Source: DATDAH01 sp036525535 (GTDB taxonomy: Bacteria; Actinomycetota; Acidimicrobiia; Acidimicrobiales; DATDAH01). Taken from it: a stretch of DNA of 6,771 nt. The stretch spans positions 1-6,771 of the forward strand of contig DATDAH010000188.1 in assembly GCA_036525535.1 (NCBI GenBank), read 5' to 3'. The translations under genes were made by a program, and so were the position numbers. A model generated the notes under the pieces. The model was not told the DNA's origin. It did no database searches and was given only the letters and a program-made list of their open reading frames with translations. Of the stretch, positions 1-5,799 are shown one piece after another (positions within the stretch are counted from its first letter, which is position 1; each line of letters begins with the position of its first letter).

Positions 1-2
1 AC

Positions 3-806
3 GAAGGGGTGGACGCTCCCCTCTGGTACGAGGTGCCGAAGAGCAAGAAGGCGCCGGCCCGGATCCGGGAGGCGGTGGACGCCGGTGCCGACCTCGTCTT
101 CGTCTGGGGCGGTGACGGCATGGTGCAGCGCAGCATCGACGCCCTGTCGGCTCCCGCCGTCGCAGTGGCGATCGTCCCGGCGGGCACCGCCAACCTGCTC
201 GCCTCCGAGCTCGGGATACCGACCGACATCGACGAGGCCGTGGCCATCGGGCTGCACGGTCGCCGACGGGCCCTCGACGTCGGAGTGGTCAACGGCGAGC
301 GGTTCGTCGTGATGGCCGGCACCGGCTTCGACGCTCGGATGATCCGCGAAACGGACACGGCGCTGAAGGCTCGGGTGGGCCGGGTGGCCTACCTCTGGAC
401 CGCGGCCCGCAACCTCCGGGCGGGACGGGTCGGGATGACGGTCCGGGTCGACGGCTCGACGTGGTTCGAGGGGCCGGCCAGCTCCCTGCTCGTCGGCAAC
501 GTGGGCACCGTGCTCGGAGGGCTCCCGGCGTTCCCTGAGGCCGCGCCCGACGACGGTGTGCTGGAGGTCGGCGTGGTCACCGCGGACGGCGTGCGCGAGT
601 GGGCCCGGGTGCTCGGCGCCCTGGCGTCGGGACGACCTGACCACTCCCCCCTCACCCGGATGACCGCTGGGCGGGACGTCGACGTGCGCCTCGACGCCAA
701 GGTCCCCTACGAGCTCGACGGCGGCGACCGGAAGAAGACCAAGCACCTCACGTTCGGCGTCGAACCCTCGGCGATCACCGTCTGCGTGCCCGAGGAGGAC
801 CGATGA
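3..806 (+). CDS. Diacylglycerol kinase-family lipid kinase (5' partial)
   Basis: ATP-dependent kinase of the diacylglycerol/sphingosine kinase (DAGK catalytic) fold, which phosphorylates lipid hydroxyls at the inner membrane face; the exact substrate cannot be read here. The frame is open to the left edge, so the true start and the first beta strand lie outside the window. Numbering from the GTG at 9, the nucleotide-binding loop is GGDGM at residues 34-38 (the family norm is GGDGT) and the second loop is PAGTAN at 57-62. A DDG at 181-183 and an ELDGGD at 235-240 match the C-terminal beta-sandwich landmarks of the family. No membrane segment or signal peptide is visible. The TGA overlaps the next gene's ATG (ATGA), with a GAGGAGGA ribosome site inside this gene's end, so the two are probably co-translated. 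Family assignment is firm; substrate is unknown. Confidence 0.93.
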   Translation, partial: EGVDAPLWYEVPKSKKAPARIREAVDAGADLVFVWGGDGMVQRSIDALSAPAVAVAIVPAGTANLLASELGIPTDIDEAVAIGLHGRRRALDVGVVNGERFVVMAGTGFDARMIRETDTALKARVGRVAYLWTAARNLRAGRVGMTVRVDGSTWFEGPASSLLVGNVGTVLGGLPAFPEAAPDDGVLEVGVVTADGVREWARVLGALASGRPDHSPLTRMTAGRDVDVRLDAKVPYELDGGDRKKTKHLTFGVEPSAITVCVPEEDR

Positions 807-1771
807 GCACAGCCACCCCCATCCCGGAGACCGTCGAACTGACCGGCGACGACGCATGGGAGACCTTGCGCGAAGCGGGCAGGGGTCGACTCCTGAAGGA
901 CGCGTTCCAGCGGATGCGTTACGCCGACGGCTTCAGCCACGCCCGCTCGATGGCGTTCCTCACCACCCTCGTCCTGGTCCAAGGGACCATCGCCGTCGTC
1001 GGGCTGGCCAGCGTCCTCGGGACGAACCGGCTGACCCACGGCATCGTCAACGCGATCCACGTGATCGCCCCCGGGCCGTCCGGTCGGATCCTCACGTCGG
1101 CGGTCAGCCAGGCCCGGCAGGCCGGTGTCTCCGGCGACAAGCTGGCCATCGCCTTCGGCCTCGTGGGCGCGCTGGTGTCGGGGACCACTGCGATGGCCCA
1201 GTTGGAGCGGGGCTTGAACCGGCTCTACGGCATCGAACGGGACCGACCGGCGCTCCAGAAGTACGGCCGGGCGTTCGGCCTGACCGTCACCGCCGGGCTC
1301 CTCCTGGCGGCCGCCTTCCTGGCGATCGGATTCGGTCCGGCGATCGGCCGAGCGTTCGGCAGCGAAGGAGCCGACACCCTCTGGAGCTGGTTGCGGTGGC
1401 CGACGGCCGTCCTGGCGATGAGCGCCGCCGTGGCCCTGCTCTTCCGTTGGTGTCCGCGCCGTCGCCAGCCCGGCTGGTCGTGGCTCACCTTCGGCTCCTC
1501 GGTCTCGGTCCTGCTCTGGTTCCTGATCACCCTGGCCATGGGGCAGGTGTTCCGGCTCAGCAGCTCGTTCGGCGACACCTACGGCCCGCTGGCCGGGATC
1601 GTGGCCCTGCAGTTCTGGGCCGTGTTGACCGCCATGGCCCTCCTGTTCGGTGGTGCGGTGAGCGCCCAACTCGAGGCCGTGAGGGCGGGCCGACCCGCAC
1701 CAGCCGACCCGGCGCCGGGTGCGTCCTCGGCCGAGTTCCGGCCCGACCGTCGGCCGGCAATGTCCGCGTGA
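803..1771 (+). CDS. YihY/BrkB-family inner membrane protein
   Basis: Polytopic membrane protein of the YihY/virulence factor BrkB family, 322 aa, within the usual size of the family. The biochemical role of the family is poorly defined; the old RNase BN label is not supported. An N-terminal cytoplasmic stretch of about 45 residues ends in YADGFSHARS. Hydrophobic segments follow at roughly 49-72, 112-131, 157-180, 199-215, 226-250 and 262-288, giving about six helices. The conserved ERGLNRLYGIERDRP stretch sits at about 135-149. The C-terminal 30 residues are Pro/Ala-rich and look disordered. ATG 803 is chosen because GAGGAGGA at 792-799 precedes it and it overlaps the upstream stop. Its own TGA overlaps the next GTG. 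Lying between a lipid kinase and a phospholipase D-type enzyme, a role in lipid or envelope homeostasis is plausible, but this is inferred from context only. Confidence 0.93.
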   Translation: MSTATPIPETVELTGDDAWETLREAGRGRLLKDAFQRMRYADGFSHARSMAFLTTLVLVQGTIAVVGLASVLGTNRLTHGIVNAIHVIAPGPSGRILTSAVSQARQAGVSGDKLAIAFGLVGALVSGTTAMAQLERGLNRLYGIERDRPALQKYGRAFGLTVTAGLLLAAAFLAIGFGPAIGRAFGSEGADTLWSWLRWPTAVLAMSAAVALLFRWCPRRRQPGWSWLTFGSSVSVLLWFLITLAMGQVFRLSSSFGDTYGPLAGIVALQFWAVLTAMALLFGGAVSAQLEAVRAGRPAPADPAPGASSAEFRPDRRPAMSA

Positions 1772-2970
1772 GCACGGTCGACCATGGCCGCCGGATCGAC
1801 GCCGGCCACGAGCTCGACGAGGACCTCGCCAGGGTCCGGCGTTGTCTCGAAGGCGTGCTGGGGATCCCCGCCACCGAAGGCAACCACATCGACGTGCTGC
1901 GCAACGGCGACGAGATCTTCCCCGCGCTGTTCGATGCAATCGACGGCGCCGAGCGCACGATCGACTTCCTCACCTTCGTCTACTGGGAGGGCGAGATCGG
2001 TACCGAGCTGGCCGCTCACCTGTGTGCCCGGGCCAAGGCCGGCGTCCGCGTCCGCATCCTGCTCGACGGTCTCGGTGCTCGGAGCATCGACCGTGCCGTG
2101 ATCGATGACATGGACGCCGCCGGGGTCGACGTGCAGTGGTTCCGGCCCTTGCGTCGCCTCCGCCCCACCGAGGTCAACCACCGGACCCATCGCAAGGTGC
2201 TCGTGGTCGACGAGGCGGTGGCCTTCACGGGCGGGGTCGGCATCGCCGACCTGTGGCTCGGCGACGCCCGCGACGAGAACGAGTGGCGCGACACCCACTT
2301 CCGCGTGCGGGGACCCGCCGTCGACGGCCTACGGGCGGCCTTCCTCGACAACTGGGCCGAGAACAACCCCGAGTTGTTCAGCGACGCCGACCGGTTCCCG
2401 GACCAGCCCCGGGCCGGTGACTCAGTCGTCCAGTGCGTCCGCAGCGCGTCGGAAACCGGTTGGAGCGATGTCGACAACCTGTTCCGGACCCTGTTGCAGC
2501 TCGCCCGGCGACGGGTCCGCATCGCCACCGCCTACTTCGTTCCCGACGAGGAGTTGTGCCGCCGCCTCATCGACGCCCGTGAACGGGGCGTCGACATCGA
2601 GATCCTCGTCCCCGGCCCACACACCGACAAGCGGTTCGTCCAACTGGCCGGCGAGCGTTCCTACCAGGAGCTGGCCGAGGCGGGCGTCGCCATCTGGACC
2701 TACCAACCCACGATGCTGCACGCCAAGGTCATGACCGTTGACGGCTTCGTCAGCAACATCGGCTCGGCCAACCTGAACCCTCGATCAGTGGCGTGGGACG
2801 AAGAGGTCAACCTCGTGGCGCTCGACCCCGAGCTCACCGCGGTCCTCGACGGGCAGTTCGACGAGGACCTCGAGCGATCCGAGCGCGTCGAACTGGACGA
2901 CTGGGAGAACCGGGCCCTCGTCCGACGCCTCGGCGAGGCGCTCGTGCGTCCAGCCCACCGCTGGTTCTGA
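1768..2970 (+). CDS. Phospholipase D-like / cardiolipin synthase-type protein
   Basis: Phosphatidyltransferase or phosphodiesterase of the phospholipase D superfamily, 400 aa. Both catalytic HKD motifs are complete: HRKVLVVD with His141, Lys143 and Asp148, and HAKVMTVD with His318, Lys320 and Asp325. The second is followed by the usual SNIGSANLNPRS. The spacing and the Arg-rich RRLGEALVRPAHRWF end fit cardiolipin synthase-like proteins, which join two phosphatidyl groups. Unlike classical bacterial Cls it has no N-terminal membrane helices, so it is probably peripheral or soluble. The frame stays open far upstream, but that part is a shadow of the YihY gene; GTG 1768 is chosen because it overlaps the YihY stop (GTGA) and the next in-frame Met is residue 115. 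No good ribosome site precedes it, so translation probably depends on coupling. Substrate specificity (synthase or lipase) cannot be decided from sequence. Confidence 0.9.
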   Translation: MSTVDHGRRIDAGHELDEDLARVRRCLEGVLGIPATEGNHIDVLRNGDEIFPALFDAIDGAERTIDFLTFVYWEGEIGTELAAHLCARAKAGVRVRILLDGLGARSIDRAVIDDMDAAGVDVQWFRPLRRLRPTEVNHRTHRKVLVVDEAVAFTGGVGIADLWLGDARDENEWRDTHFRVRGPAVDGLRAAFLDNWAENNPELFSDADRFPDQPRAGDSVVQCVRSASETGWSDVDNLFRTLLQLARRRVRIATAYFVPDEELCRRLIDARERGVDIEILVPGPHTDKRFVQLAGERSYQELAEAGVAIWTYQPTMLHAKVMTVDGFVSNIGSANLNPRSVAWDEEVNLVALDPELTAVLDGQFDEDLERSERVELDDWENRALVRRLGEALVRPAHRWF

Positions 2971-2974
2971 GCGG

Positions 2975-4525
2975 TCAGTCGCCGAGCGGCGCGAGCAGCA
3001 CCTTCTTCCTCTCGAACGCGAAGAGCAGGAGATCGACCATCCGGAAGGTCTGGTTGTCCGGGCCGAGCGACGGCTTGAACGCCGTGTCCCGCAGGATCGA
3101 CACGTCGCTGCCCTCGATCGCGCGGTGGACCGTCTCGGCGACGATGCGCGCCCCGACGCCCTTCAGCTTTCCGCCGTTGAGCTCGGCCTCCCGCAGGATG
3201 TAGAACCACAGCGGGGTGTTCCGGAGGAGTCCCTCCAGTTGCTGCCGATTGAGGGCACTGAGGTCGGCGCCGTTGTTCCCGTCTCGAATCTGCGCGTTCG
3301 TCAGCTTCGTCAGTGGCGTCACGCCCTTGCTTCTGAGGAACGTGACCATCTGCTGGCCGGTAGCGAGCCGCACCATCCTTGCTCGGGCCAGGTTGCGGAA
3401 GGCGAGATTGGCCTCGTCGGCGGTAAAGCCGGGAAGCGCAGCGAGCAGGTTCGCGATCGACGTGTCGATGCGCCGCGCCCGGTTGAACTTGGCCGCGGGA
3501 ACAGCGAGGTCGGCCCGGCCGGCCTCCGTGAAGTCGTAGAGACGCCGGAAGTCCACCATCCAGTTGCTCGGGAGCGTTCGTGCGCCGTTGAAGGTGCCGC
3601 TGCCCCCCGAGAACTCGAAGAGCAGGTCGAGGGTGCCGCTGCCCGCGTCGAAGTCGCGGTTCCAGTTGTAGGCGCTGCGGATCATCGAGTGCCCGAGCCG
3701 ATAGGCCGCCACCGAGAACTCGATGGGCATCGTCGGCACGTCCGTCGTCGGAACCCCGACCTCGAAGGCCTTCCGTCCGTTCATGAACACCGCGTTGACG
3801 ACGGCCGGAGCGCAGATGCGAGGTAGGAAGTCGGTGCGCAGCATCCACTGGTAGTGCTTGATGACCTTCTCCCTGGCCTTTTGGAAGCGCCGCGAGCGAG
3901 GCACGCGGGCGGGGAGCGTGTCGACCACCCGGTTGTGGAAGCGGATGAACGCCAGGTGCGTCTGGGCGACCGCGAGGTTCTCGTCGTTTCGCGGATCCGG
4001 GATGATCGCCTTCTGCTTCGCCGCGACCGTCGATCCGGCGCCGCGCGGAAGGTCGAAGCCCCGCCTCGCGGGAATGCCTCCGACCGCCTCCGTCTTGCCC
4101 GTCTTCAGGTGGATGCCGTCGGCCTCGTAGAACTTGGCCGAGTTCGGATCCGTCGGGCCCGCGCCGTACAGCGAGTCGAGGTCGAGGCTCGGCGAGCGCG
4201 CTTGCACCAGGTCCGCCGGCGAGATGAGCTCGCCGAGCGTGACGCTCGTCTTGTCGAAGGTCAGATCGTGGTCGACGAACTGACCGAGGTACGTGAAGCC
4301 GGCTGGTATCTGCGACGGAACCTCCGCGCCGGACACCATCGCCTGGGCGAGCCTTCGCCGACTGGGTACCGCGAGTTGGCGTCTGATGCCGCTCGGCCCC
4401 ATGCGCGAGAAACGAAACGGTGGCGTCGCGGGGGCGACGGCGAGCGTCTCTTGCCTGCCGCCGACACTTTCGCCCAGCAGTCCTTCACCGAGCACGAAGT
4501 AGCTCTCGGAACCGTGTCTGTCCAC
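2975..4525 (-). CDS. Animal haem peroxidase-superfamily protein
   Basis: Haem peroxidase of the peroxidase-cyclooxygenase (animal-type) superfamily, 516 aa from GTG 4525. The family uses H2O2 to oxidise halides or organic substrates. Active-site positions match myeloperoxidase by motif. GQFVDHDL holds distal Gln82, Asp85 (ester-link position), His86 and Ca-ligand Asp87. DPRNDE holds catalytic Arg179 and Glu182 (second ester position). AAYRLGHSMIR holds proximal His279, and Asn378 in FRNLARARM fits its Asn partner. No signal peptide or membrane helix is visible, so cytoplasmic location or non-classical export is likely. The frame is open to 4651, but the extra 42 residues are low-complexity Arg/Gly/Pro and overlap two stem-loops, whereas GTG 4525 has GGGAGG just upstream. 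It converges on the PLD-like gene with 4 nt between stops. The physiological substrate is unknown; family call is firm. Confidence 0.9.
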   Translation of the reverse strand: MDRHGSESYFVLGEGLLGESVGGRQETLAVAPATPPFRFSRMGPSGIRRQLAVPSRRRLAQAMVSGAEVPSQIPAGFTYLGQFVDHDLTFDKTSVTLGELISPADLVQARSPSLDLDSLYGAGPTDPNSAKFYEADGIHLKTGKTEAVGGIPARRGFDLPRGAGSTVAAKQKAIIPDPRNDENLAVAQTHLAFIRFHNRVVDTLPARVPRSRRFQKAREKVIKHYQWMLRTDFLPRICAPAVVNAVFMNGRKAFEVGVPTTDVPTMPIEFSVAAYRLGHSMIRSAYNWNRDFDAGSGTLDLLFEFSGGSGTFNGARTLPSNWMVDFRRLYDFTEAGRADLAVPAAKFNRARRIDTSIANLLAALPGFTADEANLAFRNLARARMVRLATGQQMVTFLRSKGVTPLTKLTNAQIRDGNNGADLSALNRQQLEGLLRNTPLWFYILREAELNGGKLKGVGARIVAETVHRAIEGSDVSILRDTAFKPSLGPDNQTFRMVDLLLFAFERKKVLLAPLGD

Positions 4526-4529
4526 GATG

Positions 4530-4535
4530 CCTCCC
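4530..4535 (-). promoter_or_regulatory. Shine-Dalgarno site deciding the peroxidase start
   Basis: On the minus strand GGGAGG is followed by CATC and then GTG at 4525. The spacing of 4 nt is short, but this is the only purine-rich site near the point where family-like residues begin (a DRHGSES stretch). It favours GTG 4525 over the more distant GTG at 4651. Confidence 0.6.
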
Positions 4536-4549
4536 GTCTGAGGAAGTTG

Positions 4550-4590
4550 GGGACCGGCGCCCTGTCGTAGCGGCAGGGCAGAGCGGTCCC
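4550..4590 (-). other. Compound stem-loop in the peroxidase leader
   Basis: Outer arms GGGACCG and CGGTCCC (4550-4556 and 4584-4590) enclose inner arms GCCCTG and CAGGGC (4559-4564 and 4574-4579) with a 9-nt apical loop. In minus-strand mRNA this lies 14 nt before the GGGAGG ribosome site. It could modulate translation or be a protein-binding site; no known riboswitch or RNA family is recognised. Confidence 0.5.
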
Positions 4591-4625
4591 TCTTCCCGAC
4601 GGCAGCGGGACCATCCACTCTGCGT

Positions 4626-4655
4626 GACAGTCTGAACGCCGTCTGCGGCACTGTC
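4626..4655 (-). other. Second stem-loop in the peroxidase leader
   Basis: GACAGT (4626-4631) pairs with ACTGTC (4650-4655), and an inner GCCG/CGGC stem closes a 4-nt loop, leaving a 6-nt one-sided bulge. It stands about 35 nt upstream of the 4550-4590 stem-loop in the same untranslated stretch. The function is unknown. Confidence 0.4.
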
Positions 4656-4716
4656 CAGCAGGTCCGGTCCTAGGCCCAAACTGGTGAAGCCCCTCGGCGG
4701 GAGGACGGCCCCGAAA

Positions 4717-4756
4717 GGCTGTGCACAGCCCCAGACGAGTAACCGGTACGGGGCTG
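4717..4756 (-). repeat. Perfect palindrome overlapping a competing inverted repeat
   Basis: GGCTGTGCACAGCC at 4717-4730 is a perfect 14-bp palindrome, a plausible operator for a dimeric regulator. CAGCCCC (4726-4732) is also complementary to GGGGCTG (4750-4756), directly after the stop of the 32-aa ORF. The two pairings share bases 4726-4730, so in RNA they would exclude each other. The 4726-4756 hairpin may also act as a weak terminator for the small ORF, although no U-tract follows. The rest of 4526-4757 holds nothing I can name apart from the two stem-loops listed separately. Confidence 0.45.
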
Positions 4757-4757
4757 G

Positions 4758-4856
4758 CTAGAGGGCCCGCAGCATGGCAAGAAGGATGACGGAGATGACG
4801 AGCGACACGAGCAGCGATGCGCCGCAGCCGAGCCGATTGGAGAAGAAGAAGAACAT
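4758..4856 (-). CDS. 32-aa hydrophobic microprotein
   Basis: A small ORF of 33 codons, ATG 4856 to TAG 4758. The product begins MFFFFSNRLGCGASL, followed by a Leu/Val/Ile-rich helix at about residues 13-29 and an Arg-containing tail. One membrane-spanning helix with the N-terminal Phe run is predicted. I recall similar short MFFFFSN-type proteins in actinobacterial genomes, always uncharacterised; that is memory, not a search result. The ribosome site is weak: only CCAGG about 6 nt upstream. It lies 54 nt downstream of the 96-aa membrane protein on the same strand, separated by a strong hairpin, so the two could be partly co-transcribed. I know of no function. It might instead be chance coding, but the protein-like composition argues against that. 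Confidence 0.6.
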   Translation of the reverse strand: MFFFFSNRLGCGASLLVSLVISVILLAMLRAL

Positions 4857-4869
4857 GGAGGACCTGGCC

Positions 4870-4904
4870 GGCCCCACCCGACCGGGGGGTCGGTGGGTGG
4901 GGCC
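4870..4904 (-). terminator. Strong GC hairpin, possible terminator or attenuator
   Basis: GGCCCCAC (4870-4877) pairs with GTGGGGCC (4897-4904) and CCGACC (4878-4883) with GGTCGG (4888-4893). This gives 14 base pairs, a GGGG loop and a 3-nt bulge. It starts 6 nt past the stop of the 96-aa gene and ends before the 32-aa ORF. There is no U-tract, so it may be an actinobacterial L-shaped terminator or only reduce readthrough. Confidence 0.5.
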
Positions 4905-4910
4905 GGGCTG

Positions 4911-5201
4911 CTAGTCGCGGAGCTGCGCGACGTACCGTTCGGACGAGCCGGCCTTGGCGATGCCGCGGCTGATGACGTAAGCGGCGACGAGGCCGACGCC
5001 GAGCTTCCAGCCGAGATCGACGCTGTAGCTGTCGTCGACGTAGCTGATCGCCACGACGGCGATGGCGACGAGCATGGTGAGCCAGAACTCGGTGGTCATG
5101 AGACCGGGCCGGGCCTCGGTGTTGCCCGCCACGATGGACGGTCGGCCGTTCTGGCTGTGTTCCGTGCGGGTCGGTTGCTGTGGTGTGGTTGTAGCCGCCA
5201 C
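4911..5201 (-). CDS. Small two-helix membrane protein, unknown function
   Basis: A 96-aa protein that I cannot tie to a function. The first 35 residues are polar and Thr/Pro/Gln-rich, probably disordered and cytoplasmic. Two hydrophobic segments follow at about 39-54 (WLTMLVAIAVVAISYV) and 63-80 (LGWKLGVGLVAAYVISRG), joined by a short acidic loop (DDSYSVD). The tail is charged and begins IAKAGSSERY. The TEFWLT and YVISRGIAKAG stretches resemble uncharacterised actinobacterial small membrane proteins, by recall. GTG 5201 is the start because AGGGAG lies 6 nt upstream and no earlier in-frame start is supported. The gene is transcribed divergently from the STAS gene, with 220 nt between starts. 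The strong hairpin just past its stop suggests its transcript ends or is attenuated there. The membrane prediction is firm; the role is open. Confidence 0.75.
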   Translation of the reverse strand: MAATTTPQQPTRTEHSQNGRPSIVAGNTEARPGLMTTEFWLTMLVAIAVVAISYVDDSYSVDLGWKLGVGLVAAYVISRGIAKAGSSERYVAQLRD

Positions 5202-5262
5202 GTATCTCTCCCTGATTGGTGAAACCCGCCCCTACCCGATCCGCACCGACCGGGTCATCCAA

Positions 5263-5287
5263 CACGGGTGGTTACGGAACACCCGTG
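5263..5287. repeat. Inverted repeat in the divergent intergenic region
   Basis: CACGGGTG (5263-5270) and CACCCGTG (5280-5287) form perfect 8-bp arms around a 9-nt spacer. Set between two divergent starts (5201 minus, 5422 plus), it could be an operator for either gene, or a hairpin in a 5' leader. No known regulator motif is recognised. Confidence 0.45.
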
Positions 5288-5327
5288 CGGCAGGTCTAGA
5301 TCGATCTCGGCCAGGTCCGTTCTCGGC

Positions 5328-5355
5328 TTGGCCGTGTCGATGTTCTGTGCATATT
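5328..5355 (+). promoter_or_regulatory. Weak sigma-70-like promoter candidate for the STAS gene
   Basis: TTGGCC (5328-5333) and CATATT (5350-5355), 16 nt apart, each match 4 of 6 consensus bases. The -10 candidate lies 66 nt before the STAS start in one of the few AT-rich spots. TTCTGT occurs at 5343 and 5354 (11-bp phase) and TGTCGA at 5335 and 5357 (22-bp phase), so a regulator could bind across the -10. Confidence 0.3.
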
Positions 5356-5421
5356 CTGTCGACGCTTCTCCGGACCCGGAAGCCCGTTTGTGGGAAGGAC
5401 ACCATCGACAGGAGGATCGGC

Positions 5422-5757
5422 ATGAGCATCCCGTCCCGCGTCGACGTTCTCGTCGTTGTGACGACGGAGCAGATCGACCATCACACCGCCCCCGACTTCA
5501 GGGAAGAACTGGCGGGAGGCGTCCGCCGCAGCGAAGCGGCCCCGAGCCCGTCACCAGAGCTGATCGTCGACCTGAGCAAGGTGACCTTTCTGGACTCGAC
5601 CGGCATCCGGGAGCTGATCGACGCGGAACAAGCCCTTGCCCGTCGAGGTGGCCGCCTGGTGGTCCGCGGCGCCCACGGCGTCGTCCGACGTTGTCTGGAG
5701 GTCACCGGGGTGCTGGAACGGTTCGGGGGCGCATCAACCAACGGGACCAAACCCTGA
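5422..5757 (+). CDS. STAS-domain protein, anti-sigma factor antagonist type
   Basis: A 111-aa single-domain STAS protein of the SpoIIAA/RsbV type. Such proteins bind an anti-sigma kinase when unphosphorylated and release its sigma factor. The core is intact: a first strand at residues 7-14, then IVDLSKVTFLDSTGIREL at about 48-65, with the DSTG phospho-acceptor Ser59, then a strand at 77-83 (GRLVVRG) and a final helix. The frame is open further upstream, but ATG 5422 is chosen because AGGAGG at 5410-5415 sits 6 nt before it and the domain begins there. No anti-sigma kinase, phosphatase or sigma factor gene is in the window, so its partner must be encoded elsewhere. It could also serve a related role in signalling rather than sigma control. 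The fold is firm; the pathway is inferred. Confidence 0.88.
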   Translation: MSIPSRVDVLVVVTTEQIDHHTAPDFREELAGGVRRSEAAPSPSPELIVDLSKVTFLDSTGIRELIDAEQALARRGGRLVVRGAHGVVRRCLEVTGVLERFGGASTNGTKP

Positions 5758-5771
5758 CCCGTTTGGCTGAC

Positions 5772-5785
5772 CAGGGCATTCCCTG
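5772..5785. terminator. Small hairpin between convergent STAS and LysM genes
   Basis: CAGGG-CATT-CCCTG is a perfect 5-bp stem with a 4-nt loop. It is the only compact hairpin in the 42 nt between the two convergent stop codons, so it might serve both directions. It has no T-tract on either side and is weak. Confidence 0.3.
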
Positions 5786-5799
5786 CCGGGCCGGGCGAC

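Noticed and set aside
856..1767. 304-codon N-terminal extension of the PLD-like frame
   Set aside because: It is the +2 shadow of the YihY gene, Arg/Pro/Gly-rich, and PLD homology begins only after GTG 1768.
707..1939. 410-codon open frame on the minus strand across the YihY gene
   Set aside because: Arg/Gly/Pro-rich, low-complexity product lying antisense to clearly recognised genes; long antisense frames are expected at this GC content.
4526..4651. 42-residue N-terminal extension of the peroxidase from GTG 4651
   Set aside because: No family resemblance, low complexity, overlaps two stem-loops, and a better ribosome site precedes GTG 4525.
4660..4760. Possible known riboswitch (c-di-GMP, c-di-AMP, ZTP or cobalamin class)
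   Set aside because: I compared remembered core motifs of these classes and none matched; only unassigned inverted repeats remain.
4261..5265. 334-codon minus-strand frame covering the small membrane genes
   Set aside because: Basic, His/Arg-rich composition, and it overlaps two better supported genes and the peroxidase in another frame.
5062..5421. 120-codon upstream extension of the STAS frame
   Set aside because: AGGAGG and ATG 5422 mark the domain start; the extension runs antisense through the 96-aa gene.
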